The notes beneath the pieces were generated by a model. The model was not told the DNA's origin. It searched no databases and was given only the letters and a program-made list of their open reading frames with translations. A program made the position numbers and the translations under genes. DNA of 64,000 nucleotides. Source: Apteryx mantelli (lineage: Eukaryota > Chordata > Aves > Apterygiformes > Apterygidae). Within the stretch, counting starts at the first letter, position 1, and each line of letters begins with the position of its first letter. The stretch is taken from the NCBI RefSeq assembly GCF_036417845.1, contig NC_089979.1, positions 7,493,424 to 7,557,423 on the forward strand. Reading direction: 5' to 3'. Below, in pieces: positions 1 through 14,146 of the stretch.

Positions 1-3000
1 AATGCCATTACTCACAGATACAACACTGAGGTCGAGCTGGGCATTGCAGTTTGGACTTTGAAAGCTTTTACATTAAAAACTGATTTAGAGGGAGGAAGGA
101 ATATGGCCTCAAAACTGCTCTTTAAATAAGGCTATCAAAGAAAAAGAAAACCCCAAATAGAAGTGGTCTGGTCATTCTTGGACAGCTTCATACCTGTTTT
201 TTATACAATTCTTACATCACTAATTTATTTTATTCCATTCTGGTTTTGACATTGAAAAATCTCATTATGTTAAAAAACCCCTAAATTTCACTTACCCCTA
301 AGATGCTTAGAAATGGCTTTTTGTGTGCATTCATGTCATTTCTTTTAATATACCTTTTCCCCAGTTTTAATTTTAACAGTCGTCTAGTGTTAAATATTTC
401 AGATGTTCTCACACACTCTTATTTCAAGCTTCCTGTCCCTTCTGCAGAACCACCTGCTTCAGGAGTGAGGTGCAGCTTTCATGCCAGGCTGCCTTATGAT
501 TTCCCAGTTACAGCTATCTCTATCCCTACTGGTCTTCCTGAAACAAGTATAATGCCTTTATGGTACAGAAGCAGACTAGCAGCAGTCTCCTAAGTCCTTG
601 TGTAAAAGCATCATCTCTTGTGCAAGACAAATTCAAGGACCCTGGTAAAGCCAGCACACAGAGACTGGGAGACAACCCAAAACTTAGTTTCTCCCTTCAG
701 CTTGCGGCACAGCCTGCAAGGAGAGTCTCACCGAAAAGGTGAGTTCTGGAGAACATGATTATTCTTTGAAATGTCTAAGAATCTCCTTCTGTGGCTAGCA
801 AAATAGATAGTCTAGGACACCAGAGATAACCCTACCATTAGGAAGGGTTTGAGAACTGTTGGGAGGCAGTAGGGTGTCGTGTGCAGGCTTTTCCTTTCTG
901 AGATGTTATCTCAAATTCATTCACGGTTGACGTCCTACCGTTTTCCAGAAACCTCTCCTCAAAGAGTTGGTAGGATGTCAACTACATGAAGGATTTTTGT
1001 TCTTCATTCTCCAGTGAAACATTTCAGCAGAGAAAACTGTGGTTGGCTAGAAGGAACCATTCTCAGCATGTCTCTCCCTCCCACCATTCTCCTGGGGAGA
1101 CATTTCCATACCAAAAGTAGGACATTCTCACACAGGGTAGAGATGAGGAAAATTTGCACTTGATGCTGTTTCTCTGATGCTTAGTTTGAGCATAAACAAG
1201 GTTTTTCTCAGATTTGATTTGTATGGGTACCACTGTAGCTGAAGGTCAGTTCTCAGCTCTGTTCTGGACCATTTTCATGAATAAAAAGAGTCAACTCTCC
1301 ATGTTCCTGACTGACATGTTAGAGCACCCTCACTCTCTTCTTTTAAAGCAGCTCTCCAAACCTCCCAACATCTAGGACCCAGTGCTGTGTCTGCACATAC
1401 CTGCACCCATAGCTTCCATCACAATACTTTCCCCATCTACACTCATATCACCAGCTCAGTGTTCCTTGCCTCACCCTTCCTTATCAATTATTTCCCACCC
1501 TTGCTCTGTGATATTACTGGCCAAGCAGGTATTTAGAGAGAAATGAATGTGCTCTCACCCCTCATATCAGCTATATCTGTTTTCAGAAGCAAGAAGTACA
1601 ACTGCCTTGTTTCTTTTTGAATTCACTTGTGCACTATCAATCAATAGCATGCACAGGGTGCATTACAACCTCTGGAATAAGCTATTCCAGACTCCTGTGT
1701 GGCCTGTCTGTCTCTCTCTTCACTAGTAATAAGGTCACTCTTAAAAATAAAGAAACAAAGCTTCTTCTAAGTAGAAGGCAATGACCTTTATTTGTTGCAT
1801 GTCTAAGTCAACCGCATCAGAATAACGTTAAGACTGTGACATGAGATAACCAAAGATGGCAAATTTAGGCTGACACTTTGTCCTTAACTTGAACTGTTAA
1901 CAAGAAAGCACACAGTAAAAGCAAAGATTTGGCCTTAACTCAGATTCTCTTGGGATATGTCGTTCTGCTATACGCCAAATGTATTTTAAGGTACTTTCTG
2001 AGCTGCCTATTTTAGGAGACAGAATGATTGGGATAGCGGGACTGCTGAGAGATTGTCACTGGGGATCAGAGCCCCTTAGGACCAGTTGCTATACAGCTAA
2101 ATCACAACACAGTCTCTGCCCAGGCAACTCAGAAGTGAAATGCCAGAAGGAATACAACAGATGAGCCGTTCAGACAGACTGGGGGAGAAAATGGGGAAAA
2201 GGCACTCTCTGAATGGAAATGAAAAAGAAATAATGTCAAATGAAAAAAGTTTATGAATTGTGACATGGAGGTTTTTCTCACGTGTGGGAATTATGGTAGG
2301 GGAAGCATCAGTAAGCCTAAAGAAGAGTTAGGCAAGTGAGAAACAGGCACGTGGGGCTATTTTGTGTTCTTAGTCATCTAGAACTGACTTTTGGGTTACT
2401 CCTGGTTTGCACAGGCAAACCAATTTGAAACTAAGCAGGCTGAGATTAAAATCATGGAACAAAACACCTTAAAATACAAAGTGCACAGCTATGTGAAATA
2501 AGACTTGGGACACTTAGGAAAAAACTTATCTCCAACAGAAGATAGACCACTTTCCACCCAGGTAGCAAACCTAGGTGTTTCTGTTCATATTTGCACCCAA
2601 TCACTCCTAATTATTCCCAGCTGTAAATTCTCACTTCTCTTCATATTTAGTGACTACAAATAATCTATGAAGTTCAAGAAAAAAAATGACAGCTAAATTA
2701 GTTCTTCTTAACCTGAGTCCATTCACTTCAACACAAATCTAGGAAAGATGGAGGCGTAGAACTGGAACTGATAGGAGGCTACAGTTTTTATTTATAGCTT
2801 ATTTGTAAATATACTCAAGACACAAATCTTGGCTACAGGGTTCTCCCCTGTGCTTGGTGTCATAGGATACCCAAATTCCTCAGTCCTCAAAAGCCGTTCT
2901 AGGTGGAGGGTGAGGAGATAAAGTCCAGAGGAAAAAGTCAAGACCTTTGCCCCATTTCCATCTCGAAACCCATGGTCCTGATAGCAGAAACTATCTCTAT

Positions 3001-4446
3001 CACCCTACTGACCACAAAAAAGGCCTGCTGTTACCCTGCTGGTAACAGCCAGGGAAGTCTAACTGCGCTGCAGACAATACATTTTCCTGCAGCACTGAGA
3101 GAAAATGAATTGCTCCATTTGTGTTGCACTTCTGGAAGGTGACCTTCTGGCTTGCCAGGCATATCCCCATGGCTTTCTGCTCTAAGTATCCAGCTGTGAA
3201 AGCCAGCCTCAGCTGCCGTGTTCTCCAGATTCCTAGGAAAGACACTGCTTCTCCCCCAAATCTCCTCCAATAAGGCTCAGTGCCCTCCAGAAACACTGTC
3301 TTTCTAGCACTAATGAGTGTAGACATACCTGCTGCACAGTGCTAGTTGCCAAATCATTTTGTTGCTGGAACTGATGCTCCTATTTCTAGCCCTGGGAAAA
3401 AAATGGAAAAGTCATAGATGACTTCTCACAAGGTAAATAAAGTCTCACATTGACCAGCAGTAAACCAGTCATTTGTCATCTGTTAGTTCCCATCCACCTT
3501 GGCAGAAGGAGAAAAGGTAGAAATGCCCCAGACAGGCTAAGCCAGCTACCTTCCTACCTCTGGGACGAATCAAGACCCACACCTGCCCAGGGTTTTAAGT
3601 CTGCGCTTTAGTCAGGCTTTTGAAATTCAAATGTTGATAGTAGGACTGGGAACACAAACTGTAGAGTTGAATGCCAGGAGGTAGGATGCTTACCAGAGAC
3701 AGCCTTTCTCATCTACCAGAAAAAGGCTCAGCAGTCTCCCATGGCATAAACTATGCAAACTGGAAAAAAAGAAGCCAGATTTTAATGTGAAAGGTAATGA
3801 AACATGTGCAATGGAAAATGGAAAATATTCAGTCAAAACAGGATGTTTTTTCAAGAAGTTATCCTGTAGATTATTGGGAAGTTTGCACCTCATGATAAAA
3901 CAAGTGGATGATAAAAGTGGTTCCTTCTGGCCTTGAAGTATAATAATGAGCCACTGATCTCAGTTTAAAGGTATGAGTTAAGTTCAAAACACTTTTCTGT
4001 TTGTCTTTCTGCAGCATCCATCACCTGCTTTACTCCGGTACCATCTGTCCTTCATGGTTAGCCCTTAGAAACCCTCACCAGGGCGACAGGCCAGGACCCC
4101 ACTGTGCCACACACCGCACGGATACAGAACAAAAGGTGTCCTCTACCCCAACAGCGCTCACCGACAGAGGAAGGACATCTGGGGGAGGGGGGAAACACAA
4201 GAAAACAGACAAATTGAGGTTGCAGAGTAGGTAACTGTAAAACGTTGTTAAGTAGGATTCATGGTGAGGCAGATAAGGCTATGACCTTTCCATTCGTTAA
4301 GGGGAAACGCCTGAAAAACGTGAGTGGCAGTAGGGAGAGCATAAGTGGAGACTGGCATCGTGGGTGGAGCGGAGGTAGGATTTGACATTGTGACACCAGT
4401 TGAAAGAGGCTGTGAGGCTGTGTGGTTAGTTCAGTTAAGGCAAATA

Positions 4447-4472
4447 GGTTGTTTGTTTGTTTGTTTGTTTTT
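4447..4472. repeat. (GTTT)n microsatellite
   Basis: About six tandem GTTT units. Confidence 0.9.
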
Positions 4473-7400
4473 CCTGTAAAAGGGAAGGAAAATCCTGAGG
4501 GAAAGTGCAAAAAGATGGCACAAGAGAAACAACATGGGCAAAGTGGCAGTCTGGGACAGCATTCCTGACAGCAGTGACTTAAGCAGATATGAGGAAGGCA
4601 AGTTTGCATATAACATATCTTGCTTAATCACAACAAGAGCTGACCAAAACACGGAAAATACCATCTCAGAATGGCTGGGAATGGCCTTAACTTATGAACA
4701 TCCTTCGGAAAGCAGGGCAAGATGAGGACCCAGATTTGAAGATAGCTAAGGGCCTGCAAGCAAAGCAGAACAAGAGGATTCTCTGCAGCAAACCATTTCA
4801 GACAGTGGTTGGCAGCCTCCAAGAAGAGTAGGAGAAGGACATGGGGCAGAAGTTGAAAAGGCAATTGCGGGTTTTTTCAGTTTTTTTTTTCCTTCTATTC
4901 TTTTTTTCTTTGAAGATAAGTGAGATAAAGGAGCAAGTAAGTCGAAGGCAAAATGCTTGAGAGATGGGAGAGTCACTAGAGAGTGAGTAGAGAAGGGATG
5001 TAGACGAGATTCTCCACTTTTAACACCGTGGAGAAGGAACTGGGAAAGACAGAGAGCAGGAGTGGACGGGACGTGTACTTCAGTGCAGTCATGATGTCTT
5101 CGGGTGTCCATGACCTCCTTTTTTCTAACAAATTGTTAACCTGTTGATCACATCCGACCAAACCTGACAGATGGGTAGTGGCCTCAGAGATACTGAAAGG
5201 GGGACTCAGTTGCAGGTTAATATACTTAAACTAAGTGTCTATATGAGCACTCAAAGCTCAGTACTAGGACTCAGTAAAGCTGACACAGAGCTAGAGCTCA
5301 ATTCAGCTGCCTTAAAGTGAACCCCAGCCTTAACTATAATGTTAAGCACCACAGAATTCACATGGCAGAGGGATGTTGCAAATTCTCTGCCCGTAGAAGC
5401 ATGTTTAATAAGAGCACTTATCTTGACATGAGACTCCACACCAGAGAAGATCTCACTGTGCATGTTTTGCTAGATGTAAAAGCATTTATTAAAACAATCA
5501 AAAAACCAATCAAATCATATTTATTAAACCATAACTCAGTTCCATTTCGGCATTCTGAGGTGCATTTGTATTTTTGTTAAAGAAAAAGAGAGCGAAAGAA
5601 CAGGAAAAAAAACAACAAAAAAATCATTTTTAAATTGCAGTTCTCTGGGAAGGATGACCTGTGATCATCGTTTGTTATAGGTTTTCTCTGTGCTTCATGA
5701 CTGCATGTGAGTATCTCTGGTATGCTGCTAATAAAATTGTGCCCTCTTCCTCCAGCAGAATGAATCCCGACTCAAGAGCCAAACATCCCTGGTGATAATT
5801 CACAAATACCTCCCTATATCTTCCCAGAATCAATAAGAAAAAATAATGCTGAATGGTCTTTTAGACTGACTGAATTTCTTTCTGATCCTATTTGGAACAT
5901 GTTAGCAATTTTACTATACAGAGTAATGGCTTATTAAAGTCACTTTGGTAAGTAACTTTGTAAATTTTGACAGTGTAAAAACTACTGTCATTTTAAAATT
6001 ATGCAATAAAATTAAAACAACCCTTAGATAAATTCCCCTATGAGTACTCACACATAAAGGATTATTAATTTTTTATTTATTCTTATTTTTCCATTTTAAC
6101 AAAAAAGTTTTAACAAGCTGTTTTCCACCCATTTGGGCCCAGTTTCAATTTCAAGGTAAGATGCTGGGAAATACTGTGTCACTGTTTAAAAATATCAAAA
6201 GTAAGCCACCGTTCAGCATGACAAGACAACATATCGCTGCCCAGCTAGGATGCCAAGAGTCAAATCAAAGCAAGCGCTGCTGTTTGTAGGTCCGAGCACA
6301 CCGTGATAAACGGACGTGGTGAGCTCAGGAGAAGGAAGATGAGCTCAGGAAGTGTGTAATGAATGGTGCTCTGTCTCCGAGAGTTGGCAGCACTGGGAGC
6401 AACAGCATTTCCAGTAAAGCTCTGCTTCCTACAACACTTTAATATTGAGCTCTTGTTAATCGATAGGAAGAAGAACTCCTGTCCTCCGTGGGGTGACTCT
6501 ACTGCAGGGAAGACTCGCTGCAGACCTCCTGCAGCATGTTTCATGGGTGACAGGGGTCACTGGAGGTCTGTCTGAGAGTCAGCAAGGAACAGCAGAACTT
6601 GTGGGCTGGGATTCATCTTGCCTCATCTGCTGTGTCTTCTCCAGGCTCATGACAGATGGGTCCCCATTTCCAGTGGAGAAAGGCAAGGCCTTTAGTGGGT
6701 GACTAGTGCCATCTTATCATGAGGGATTGCTGAGAATCTGGACACACAGGTGGGAGATGGTTGTGGGCGACCAGAGCAAGGAAGAAGGAAAGGGATGGGT
6801 CTCTAAATGGTTTCTCTGATTTTCTCTGATCCACCCAGGGGAAAAATATTTACCACGTTACTCAGTTGATCATCAAAAGAGAGGTGTGTCTGCGGAGACT
6901 GGTGTCCTGATAGACCCTGGAAAGGGGGCAGGGGCAGCGTGGAAGCAGGTTGTGCCCTGCAATTAGCTGAGCTGGCCAGTCCCGTTCTGCGCAGTACCAT
7001 GGCATTAGCTCCTGTGGCTGAACAGCGGCAGACACACAGATATAAATAAATATACCAAAGTACCCTGCACAAACATGAAAGCTGAGTGTTTAGTTCAGGC
7101 TTGACTGCTACTTTCTTCTGCGCACATGGACTGGGCCACTGCGAGACATAAAGAAGCATTGACTCTATTAGGTTTTAGCTATTCACCGTATTAATCATAA
7201 TCTGGCTCACCTTTCAAAAAGTAAATAACATCTTTAAGATTATCAGACTCAGTTTCAAGCAACATTTTTCTTATTAAACAAGCACAGAGGACTCAGAAAA
7301 ATCAATAGGCGAGTGAGACTAGCTCCCTCGCAGAAGGTGTTTGTTTTCCTCCGTAAGTCACTGCAGAAGGTGACAAAGCTGCCACATCACGGACAAAAGC

Positions 7401-10400
7401 AATCTTACCGGGCTCCAGCAGGTTCAAGCTTCCTCCTTCTCCCCTTCTGTAATTCAGCGCGTTGTGCATCTCGACCAACCAAATGCATCTGCTAACCCGC
7501 CAGACGCAGATGGTCACCGCAGTGATGGAGCTCAGTGTGCTAATTTCCATTTTATAGGCCATGTTTCCTTCCCTTTTCTCTTTAGCAATAAAGACAGGAA
7601 CGGCAATTCTTCATGGGCAGTGTAAGGCTGCGTGTGTAGGCTGATGTTTTAACAGCCCATGGTTGCAGGTGGCTGGCTGACCACATCCATCTGTGGAAAG
7701 GAAAGGAGTCTCCATTCAGCCGGTAGGAAGAAACTTAAATGACCTGGACCATGTTCATCACCTGGGTGACATGGTTCAGCTCCTCCACTGTCCCAGTCAC
7801 TTCAGTCACTTCAAATAACCACAACAATGTAAATTCAGTGAGATTTATATAGTTTATACTAAAAGGATCATGTAGAAAAAATGTATTTTAGTTTCCAGAG
7901 GGTCTGATTTTTCTGTATAGTACAGAATAAATATAATACTTTAAAAAGTAATTACTGATACTAGGATTTTTTGGGAGGTGGAGGGGATGTTTTTCATTTG
8001 TCTGCTTGCTTGTTGTTAAGGGAGAGGGTTGTTTTTTAGCAAAAGTTAAATTCTTTCCCAGTACACAAGAGTTATTTATTATTCATTTGTATTATAATAG
8101 AGCTTGCAGCTGTAACGGGAAGATCAGTGTTTGGAACAAGAAAAGGTAAGTAGCCACTCCAGCAAAAAGCTTCCAATAAAAAGGAAAGGTGATGAAAAAG
8201 GAAAAACAGAAGCAGAGAAAGATGAAAAAAACCCCCAAAACTTTGCCTATGGTTTTAGGGCATCTTTGCGTCAGAGGGAGAATCCTGAACCATTCAGTTA
8301 ATTGTTTGCAGTGGAAGTTTACAGTAAATCAGTACAAACAAATATAAAATGTTCCCCCATCATCTCTTGAAAAGAATGCAAGATGGAAGTCACAGACCTT
8401 TTTGCAAAGCTCGTTTCTTGTTGCTTGCATCGTATATGTTGAGAGCACAGAGAAAAACAAAGTTTTAGCAAGCAGCTATGTGTGTTTGTAGTAGTATTAG
8501 TCGTGGTACCAATCTCAGATGCTTTCTCCTCCTGTGTGTAGCTGCTACAGGGACAGACGAAAACTTTGTTCTACCAGTGACTTTCAAACAGGTGCTAGGC
8601 TTTGCATTTCACTTCCGTTACCCGGATTAATGGGCTATTATTTTTGGTATTTGTCTTACTACCTTTGTTAATCCTAACTTGAAATTTAGCTAGTAAGGAT
8701 CAATAGGGCTTGTAATATGCACATATTTACATTATTAAAAGTAATAAGTCATGCACAGAACTCATAGCTGAGAGTTTACTTTGTAAGCTGTGTTCTCCTG
8801 ACAATTTCATAACCTTCACCTGCCCTCTGCATATATTTTGATAACTAGTATTGAGTGACTCTCTAAAGTGAATGCTTTAGTGTAACCTGTTTAATGAAAT
8901 TCATCAATAATACTTGCTATCCTTGATATTACGTTCTGAGGACATTTAATTGTACATCTCTGGAGCACAGGATTATTTTAACTATGCATCAATATTATTA
9001 GATGGTTGAAATGAAAAAACAAAATTTTGTCCGATTTTTAATGATATAAAAGTTGGTCTTCATTTGATATAAAAGAACTTTTTATGTAGAACCACACATT
9101 CAGTGAAATTTGGAATTATTTGCAGAATCTTCCCAGTTTTGAACTGAAATTCTAGGTACTGCTGCAAACTTCTCATCAGCGTATTGAATCAAGGATAGTC
9201 TGCAACGAGTGTAAGATTATTTTAAGCTGACTTCTGCATTTTGCACCTAGGCCACAGCTTCTGTACAAAAAGTATGACTGATGCAGCTTTATCTTCATGA
9301 TACCAGCCTTCTTGTGAGCAATCACTATCAAAGGGTGAATATGAGGTCACCTAGAAAGGCCAAGTGGGGCTGTAAATGTGGGAACTGGATTGTCTCACTA
9401 GGTCTCCTGCGAGAAGGAAAGGTCTCTGCATAGAAACACTTGCAATCTGATTAGACAGAAGATCCCACAAGATACAGCCTACTTGAAGACCCATATGATC
9501 ATGCTAGATTAAGCTATTACATGACTATGTCACAAAGACATCTTTCTGCCTTCTTCTCCACCACTTCTTTTTTAAAGCAAAGAATGGCTTGCGCTCTTGG
9601 GCTCTTTGTAACCCAGGATGAATATACCTACAGCCCTTGAGACACACAAACAACAGGGGATTTTCTGAGGGGGTCATAACAATTTAACAAAAGTTATCAC
9701 CTTGGACTAATCTGGTGGCTTACAAGTCTCTTGTGTAGCATCACTTGGGAACTCCACAGTCGGTGAAAAGGTGGTATCCAGTTCCTCAGTTTGATACTCA
9801 GCCATGACAGGCAGAAAATCCTCTCTCCCCTCCCCTACTCTGCTTTTATTCATCATACACCTTCTAATTGCTGCAAGAAGCAAGTTCTCTAGGCGGTGGG
9901 GCACTTTCACTACACAGTCCTGATGCATCTATGGAGCAGGTCCAAAACAGGCATCTGACATGTGCACACACTTATGTTATCAGTGGTTGGAAGGTAACAT
10001 ATATTCATGAAAGGCATCAGTTCAAGTGGCACAGAAGATGTTAGTTCAGGTGATTCCCAAGCTGTATGTTGTATATATTAAATAAACATGAAAGTAAAAC
10101 TTAACAATAAACAGGTTTCTTCTTAGGAGAAGACAGAAAGGGAATCTTTGTTTTTGGGTTACAATATGGTTAGATGGTTATGCTAGAAATTTATATGTGT
10201 CTGGGATCATTCTTTGGCACAAGGTGGCCCATATCTGTACTGTTAAACTCGCCTAGCCTGCAAAACAGGGCGAGCACATCCAAACGGCCGACCGGAAATG
10301 GTCCCTGGTGTGTGCTGATTCCCAAACTGTGTCCAAGCAGTGTGTGGGAGCGTGCCAGCTGGCCTGGGCCAAAACCGTAGCAGGAGGCGTTTAACAGGAG

Positions 10401-11448
10401 GGGTGAACAAGTCCCGGTCCCCGTGGACGTTCCCTGGTGCCCTTCAATTAGCTAGCATAGATCTAGTCCAAAAGTCTAAACTAATTACCATGAAAAGAGA
10501 CAGTAATTCAGTGGCAGTGTTTAATTGCCATATGCTGGCATCATTGGGGTCTGGAGAGCAAATAAAACCATCCTAAGTAGAGCTATGATAAGGGAAAGCT
10601 TTGAAAGACAACTGCGATAGGGAAGCCATTGCAGGCATCATTTGCTGCATCACGAGTAGTGTGAAGATGAGCGAGGGAGGAAAGAAGACGTCATAGGAAT
10701 GGGACAAGATGAAACAGTACTTCCCTTACCTCCTTTCCTACTATTTTAAGGGAAGGAAAGTATCGTAAGAGGTTGAAGACACAAAACACCTAATTACTTA
10801 TGAAGATGGGCTGAGTAGTTTAAAAAAAACAAAAAACCCCCACACCTTGAACGTCATATTGGCATTGCTGGACTATGGAGTTGACCACAGCCTTTTCCAT
10901 AGAAAGATCACAAATGGTCTCCCGTTTAAAAATTTCAAGATATGGCATCCTGAGACTGTGTCTAGGAGACAGTTATAGTGAGGAACATTTACAAGAAATA
11001 GAAACACTTTATTAGGAAGTCTTACCAGACAAGGCAAGTGTACTAGCAGCCCAGAGTCAAAGACCCTCAAATGTGTAGCCTTTGAATAGTGCACAGAATT
11101 TCCTTTCTTTTTCCTTCTTCCCCACCCAAATTAGAAAACATTTTCAAAGGTATACATTTCCTTTTAAAAAAAAAGGTCCCTTTTTATTATTTCATACCAA
11201 AATGAAAAGCACAGTTTGGTCGTCATGGTTAATTTTTTTTCTTGCAAGGGAAGCATGGGTAAAAGGAGGCCCTTACAGAACAACATTTTTCTTTCCAGTT
11301 ATCCAAAATTTTTGATGATTTTTTCCAAATATTTTTCCTACACCATACACACTTGGCCCTTGTAAAATCTGAACTTTTCAAGTGCAATGACAATTGCAAA
11401 TGATAAATCCCTCTTTAGGTTAAATTACTTTCTTCATACATACACTCT

Positions 11449-11464
11449 CACACACAAACACACA

Positions 11465-11496
<32 letters not shown>
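11449..11496. repeat. (CA)n microsatellite, interrupted
   Basis: A CA-dinucleotide tract with two CAAACA interruptions at its left side, ending before 'catttt'. It was probably generated by slippage; length polymorphism is expected. Confidence 0.95.
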
Positions 11497-12529
11497 TTTT
11501 AGAAAGAAATATCAACTAGTCCTACTCTGGCATGGATTTACCAATGGGCTAAAGGAGCTGAAATGATCTATCTTTTTGCAACTACTATTTGGGTCATGCA
11601 CTGGGTTGTAGGAGAAGGAAGACATTGTATTGTCACATTTTGTTTTGCTACTGGTCTTGCATCCATACCTGTCAAACCTCTGGGGCCAGCACTTGTCTGG
11701 CTCATGGGAAACCATTGCATCGGCAAGGAGGCAGACAGCTAGTGAAAAGACCTTTTCTTGCGCTGTGGCACCGTATCAACTAAATGATGCCCTGTGAATA
11801 CAGATTGATCTCCAAGGGTGGAGAGAGAGGGTGATAAGTTCTCTATGTTTACCAGAACACCAGTTGTGACATATGACAAATGTCTCATCCTTCTCTTGCT
11901 AAATGGAAAACTTCTGACTACTGACCTCCTCCAACACAGCTCAATAGTGAAAAGAAGTCTATTATAACCATTTTCTCTTTGGGTGGAAAACATACATGTA
12001 GGACATGATGGACACAAAGATAGTTTGGTTGCATCTCAACAAGTTCTCCTTTATCTGGAGAAATAAAGAAAATGCCTCTGAGATGTGCCTCACTGACCAT
12101 TTGCATCTTGTTATAAGGAGAAGTTGTCACAACATGATCTATATACCCTGTTGGTTTTAACCAACCTCCACTCACTAAATTGTGGGAGATGGATAAAGGT
12201 CAATTGGTGGCTGAGAAAACTGAGTTTAATCACCAGCCATCTAAGTGAGGAAAGATATTACCATCTGGCATTAAATAGTACATTAAACTGACTCTTCTTT
12301 GGCCTGTAAAGGTCATTATACGTTGTGTGGCAAAGGTTGCTCTGTGGAAATGCTAACCGATTTTTAATACTGGCTGATTGTTTTCTTGTAGAGGATGTCA
12401 GGTGCCTCTTGGGAGTACTTGCTGACACTCACTCCCAATTTAGTCATAATTCCCATCCCATGCCACCAAAATCAGATGGATTTTTGACATTCAGTCCAGC
12501 AAAGATGGAAAAGGATTAGAGACACAGTT

Positions 12530-12650
12530 AATAACCATGACTCTGCCACTGAATGACTGTACCACTTTTGTCCAAGCTGGGCAGTACCTCTGCATCTCTC
12601 ATCTAAAAAGCAATATGATATGTTCCTCTTGCCCATGGGATTCAGGGATG
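12530..12650 (+). mobile_element. Possible MIR-like SINE relic
   Basis: 'gactctgccactgaatgact' (12539), 'tccaagctgggcagtacctc' (12571), 'tgcatctctcatctaaaaag' (12591) follow the order of the MIR core (gctctgccacttac ... ttgggcaagt ... cctctgtgcctcagt ... atctgtaaaat). Divergence is high and the ends are unclear. Confidence 0.4.
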
Positions 12651-13069
12651 GAAAGGGCAAGTTATCATTCACTGGACAGTTCCAAGTACTGTTCAGAGCA
12701 CTTGGTCCCAGGTCCAAAGGGTTTTGAGTGGCTAACTTGCACTATATTTCAATTGACTTAAACGCAAGTTAAATGTCCTGAGGATCTGGGCCTTTATCCT
12801 TACTGGATACAGGGAGAGCTGCTTCAGTAGAGCTGGTTTTAGGCAGATTTGGTCCTTTTAGTATGAGATGTATTACACAGTCAGTGACTGATTTGAAAGA
12901 GCCCCATTAATGACAGGTTAACTATACTTATATCTGCATGATGGAAAATTTGGCTTATGGATGCATGCACACAAGTGTCACGGGTTTTGCTGGCTCCACA
13001 GAAGACATAGCCTTCTGCCATTATCCTATCTGGCCATGCAAGGCTCAACTCAAGAATGAGGGATGAGGC

Positions 13070-13641
13070 CAACAATATCTTGGGCTGTATGAACAGGAAC
13101 ACAGTCAGCAGATTGAGACTCATTAGACCACATCTAGGTACTGAGTCGAGTTTAGAGGGAAGAAGTGGGCAATACAGGAAAGACAATGACAAGCTAGAGT
13201 GAACTTAGCAGAGGGCCACCAGGATGGCTGGGGCTGGAGCACTTGCCCAGAAAGGAGAGGCTGAGGAACCAGAGTTGGTTCAGCCTGGAGAAGAGATGGT
13301 TTCGGGGGCACATAACAGCAGCCCCCAGTAAACTACAGGGAGGTCATCAAGAAGACAGAGCCAGGCTCTTCACAATAGTCCATGGTGAGAGGACAAGAGA
13401 CAATGTGCTCAGAGAGGCTCAGGATGGATACAAGGAAAAGCTTTTTCCCCACAAGGAGAGTCAGGCGGTGGAGTGGGTTGCCTGGGAAGGTTGTGACATC
13501 TCCATCCCTGGAGGTTTTCAAGAGCCAAATGGATAAAGACCTGAGCAACCTGGTCTGACTCCATAGCTGACCCTACTTTGAGCAGGAGGTTGGACTAGAG
13601 ATCTCTTGAGGTCCCTTTGAACCTGAATACCTTATGACCCT
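13070..13641 (+). mobile_element. CR1 LINE fragment, 3' end, truncated
   Basis: This is the 3' part of a chicken-repeat-1 retrotransposon on the plus strand. Diagnostic stretches in order are: cattagaccacatctagg near 13120, the 'gccaccaggatggctggggctggagcac' type block near 13214, the 'cctggagaagag' motif near 13290, 'atccctggaggttttcaag' near 13504, and the terminal 'gaggttggactagagatctc' then 'gaggtccctttgaacctga' near 13585-13628. It is 5'-truncated and lacks a clean terminal octamer array. Several chance ORFs on both strands at 13123-13788 lie over it. Confidence 0.9.
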
Positions 13642-14118
13642 AGGAAAGCGGCACTTTGGTGCTGGATACTCCCATTGTGTGAGCTGTTTGGGAGAATGGA
13701 CAGAAGCAGGGCAGGGTAGGAGGTGGCACTCTCCACCTCCAGCACAGAAAGCATTCAGACTCCAATGTATTTCCACAGGCTTCTCCAACCTCCTCTGAAG
13801 AAGGACACCTCAACACCACTCTCTGCAGGGCAAAGAGCTCAGTCTGCATGATGATGATTTCCTTCCCTTCTGAAATAAAGCCAGTTGATAAACTTATCAG
13901 GCATTTACATACATGCAAACTGCCTGGCTCACAATGATGAACAGCAATGGCAGGGAAAGTCCTTGGCATAGCACTGGCAAATTTCTGTGTTGGTAATTCC
14001 CAGAACCCTAAAACGAATTCTGGAAGGCTGATCATCAAGTGTAACAGATCACTAGCATGTAGGTATAGCCACAAGCTGTGAAAGAAAGTAGACGGAAGTT
14101 AACATTGAAGGCACTTAA

Positions 14119-14146
14119 AATAATAATAATAATAATAATAATAATA
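14119..14146. repeat. (AAT)n microsatellite
   Basis: About nine uninterrupted AAT/TAA units. Confidence 0.95.

Larger units (their letters stand above)
1..13069. other. Gene-free flanking sequence
   Basis: No supported gene. Short ORFs (longest about 144 codons or less) occur at the density expected by chance and overlap in several frames. It contains a GTTT repeat (4447-4472), a CA repeat (11449-11496), a 9-bp-stem hairpin (3027-3049) and a probable MIR relic (12530-12650). Slightly CpG-richer pockets lie at about 7390-7560 and 10250-10440. Confidence 0.75.

Noticed and set aside
303-593. Plus-strand 96-codon ORF with a hydrophobic N-terminus resembling a signal peptide
   Set aside because: No homology, no context, and hydrophobic starts are common by chance in T-rich DNA.
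13640-14074. Minus-strand 144-codon ORF
   Set aside because: It abuts the CR1 3' end and has no recognisable motif.
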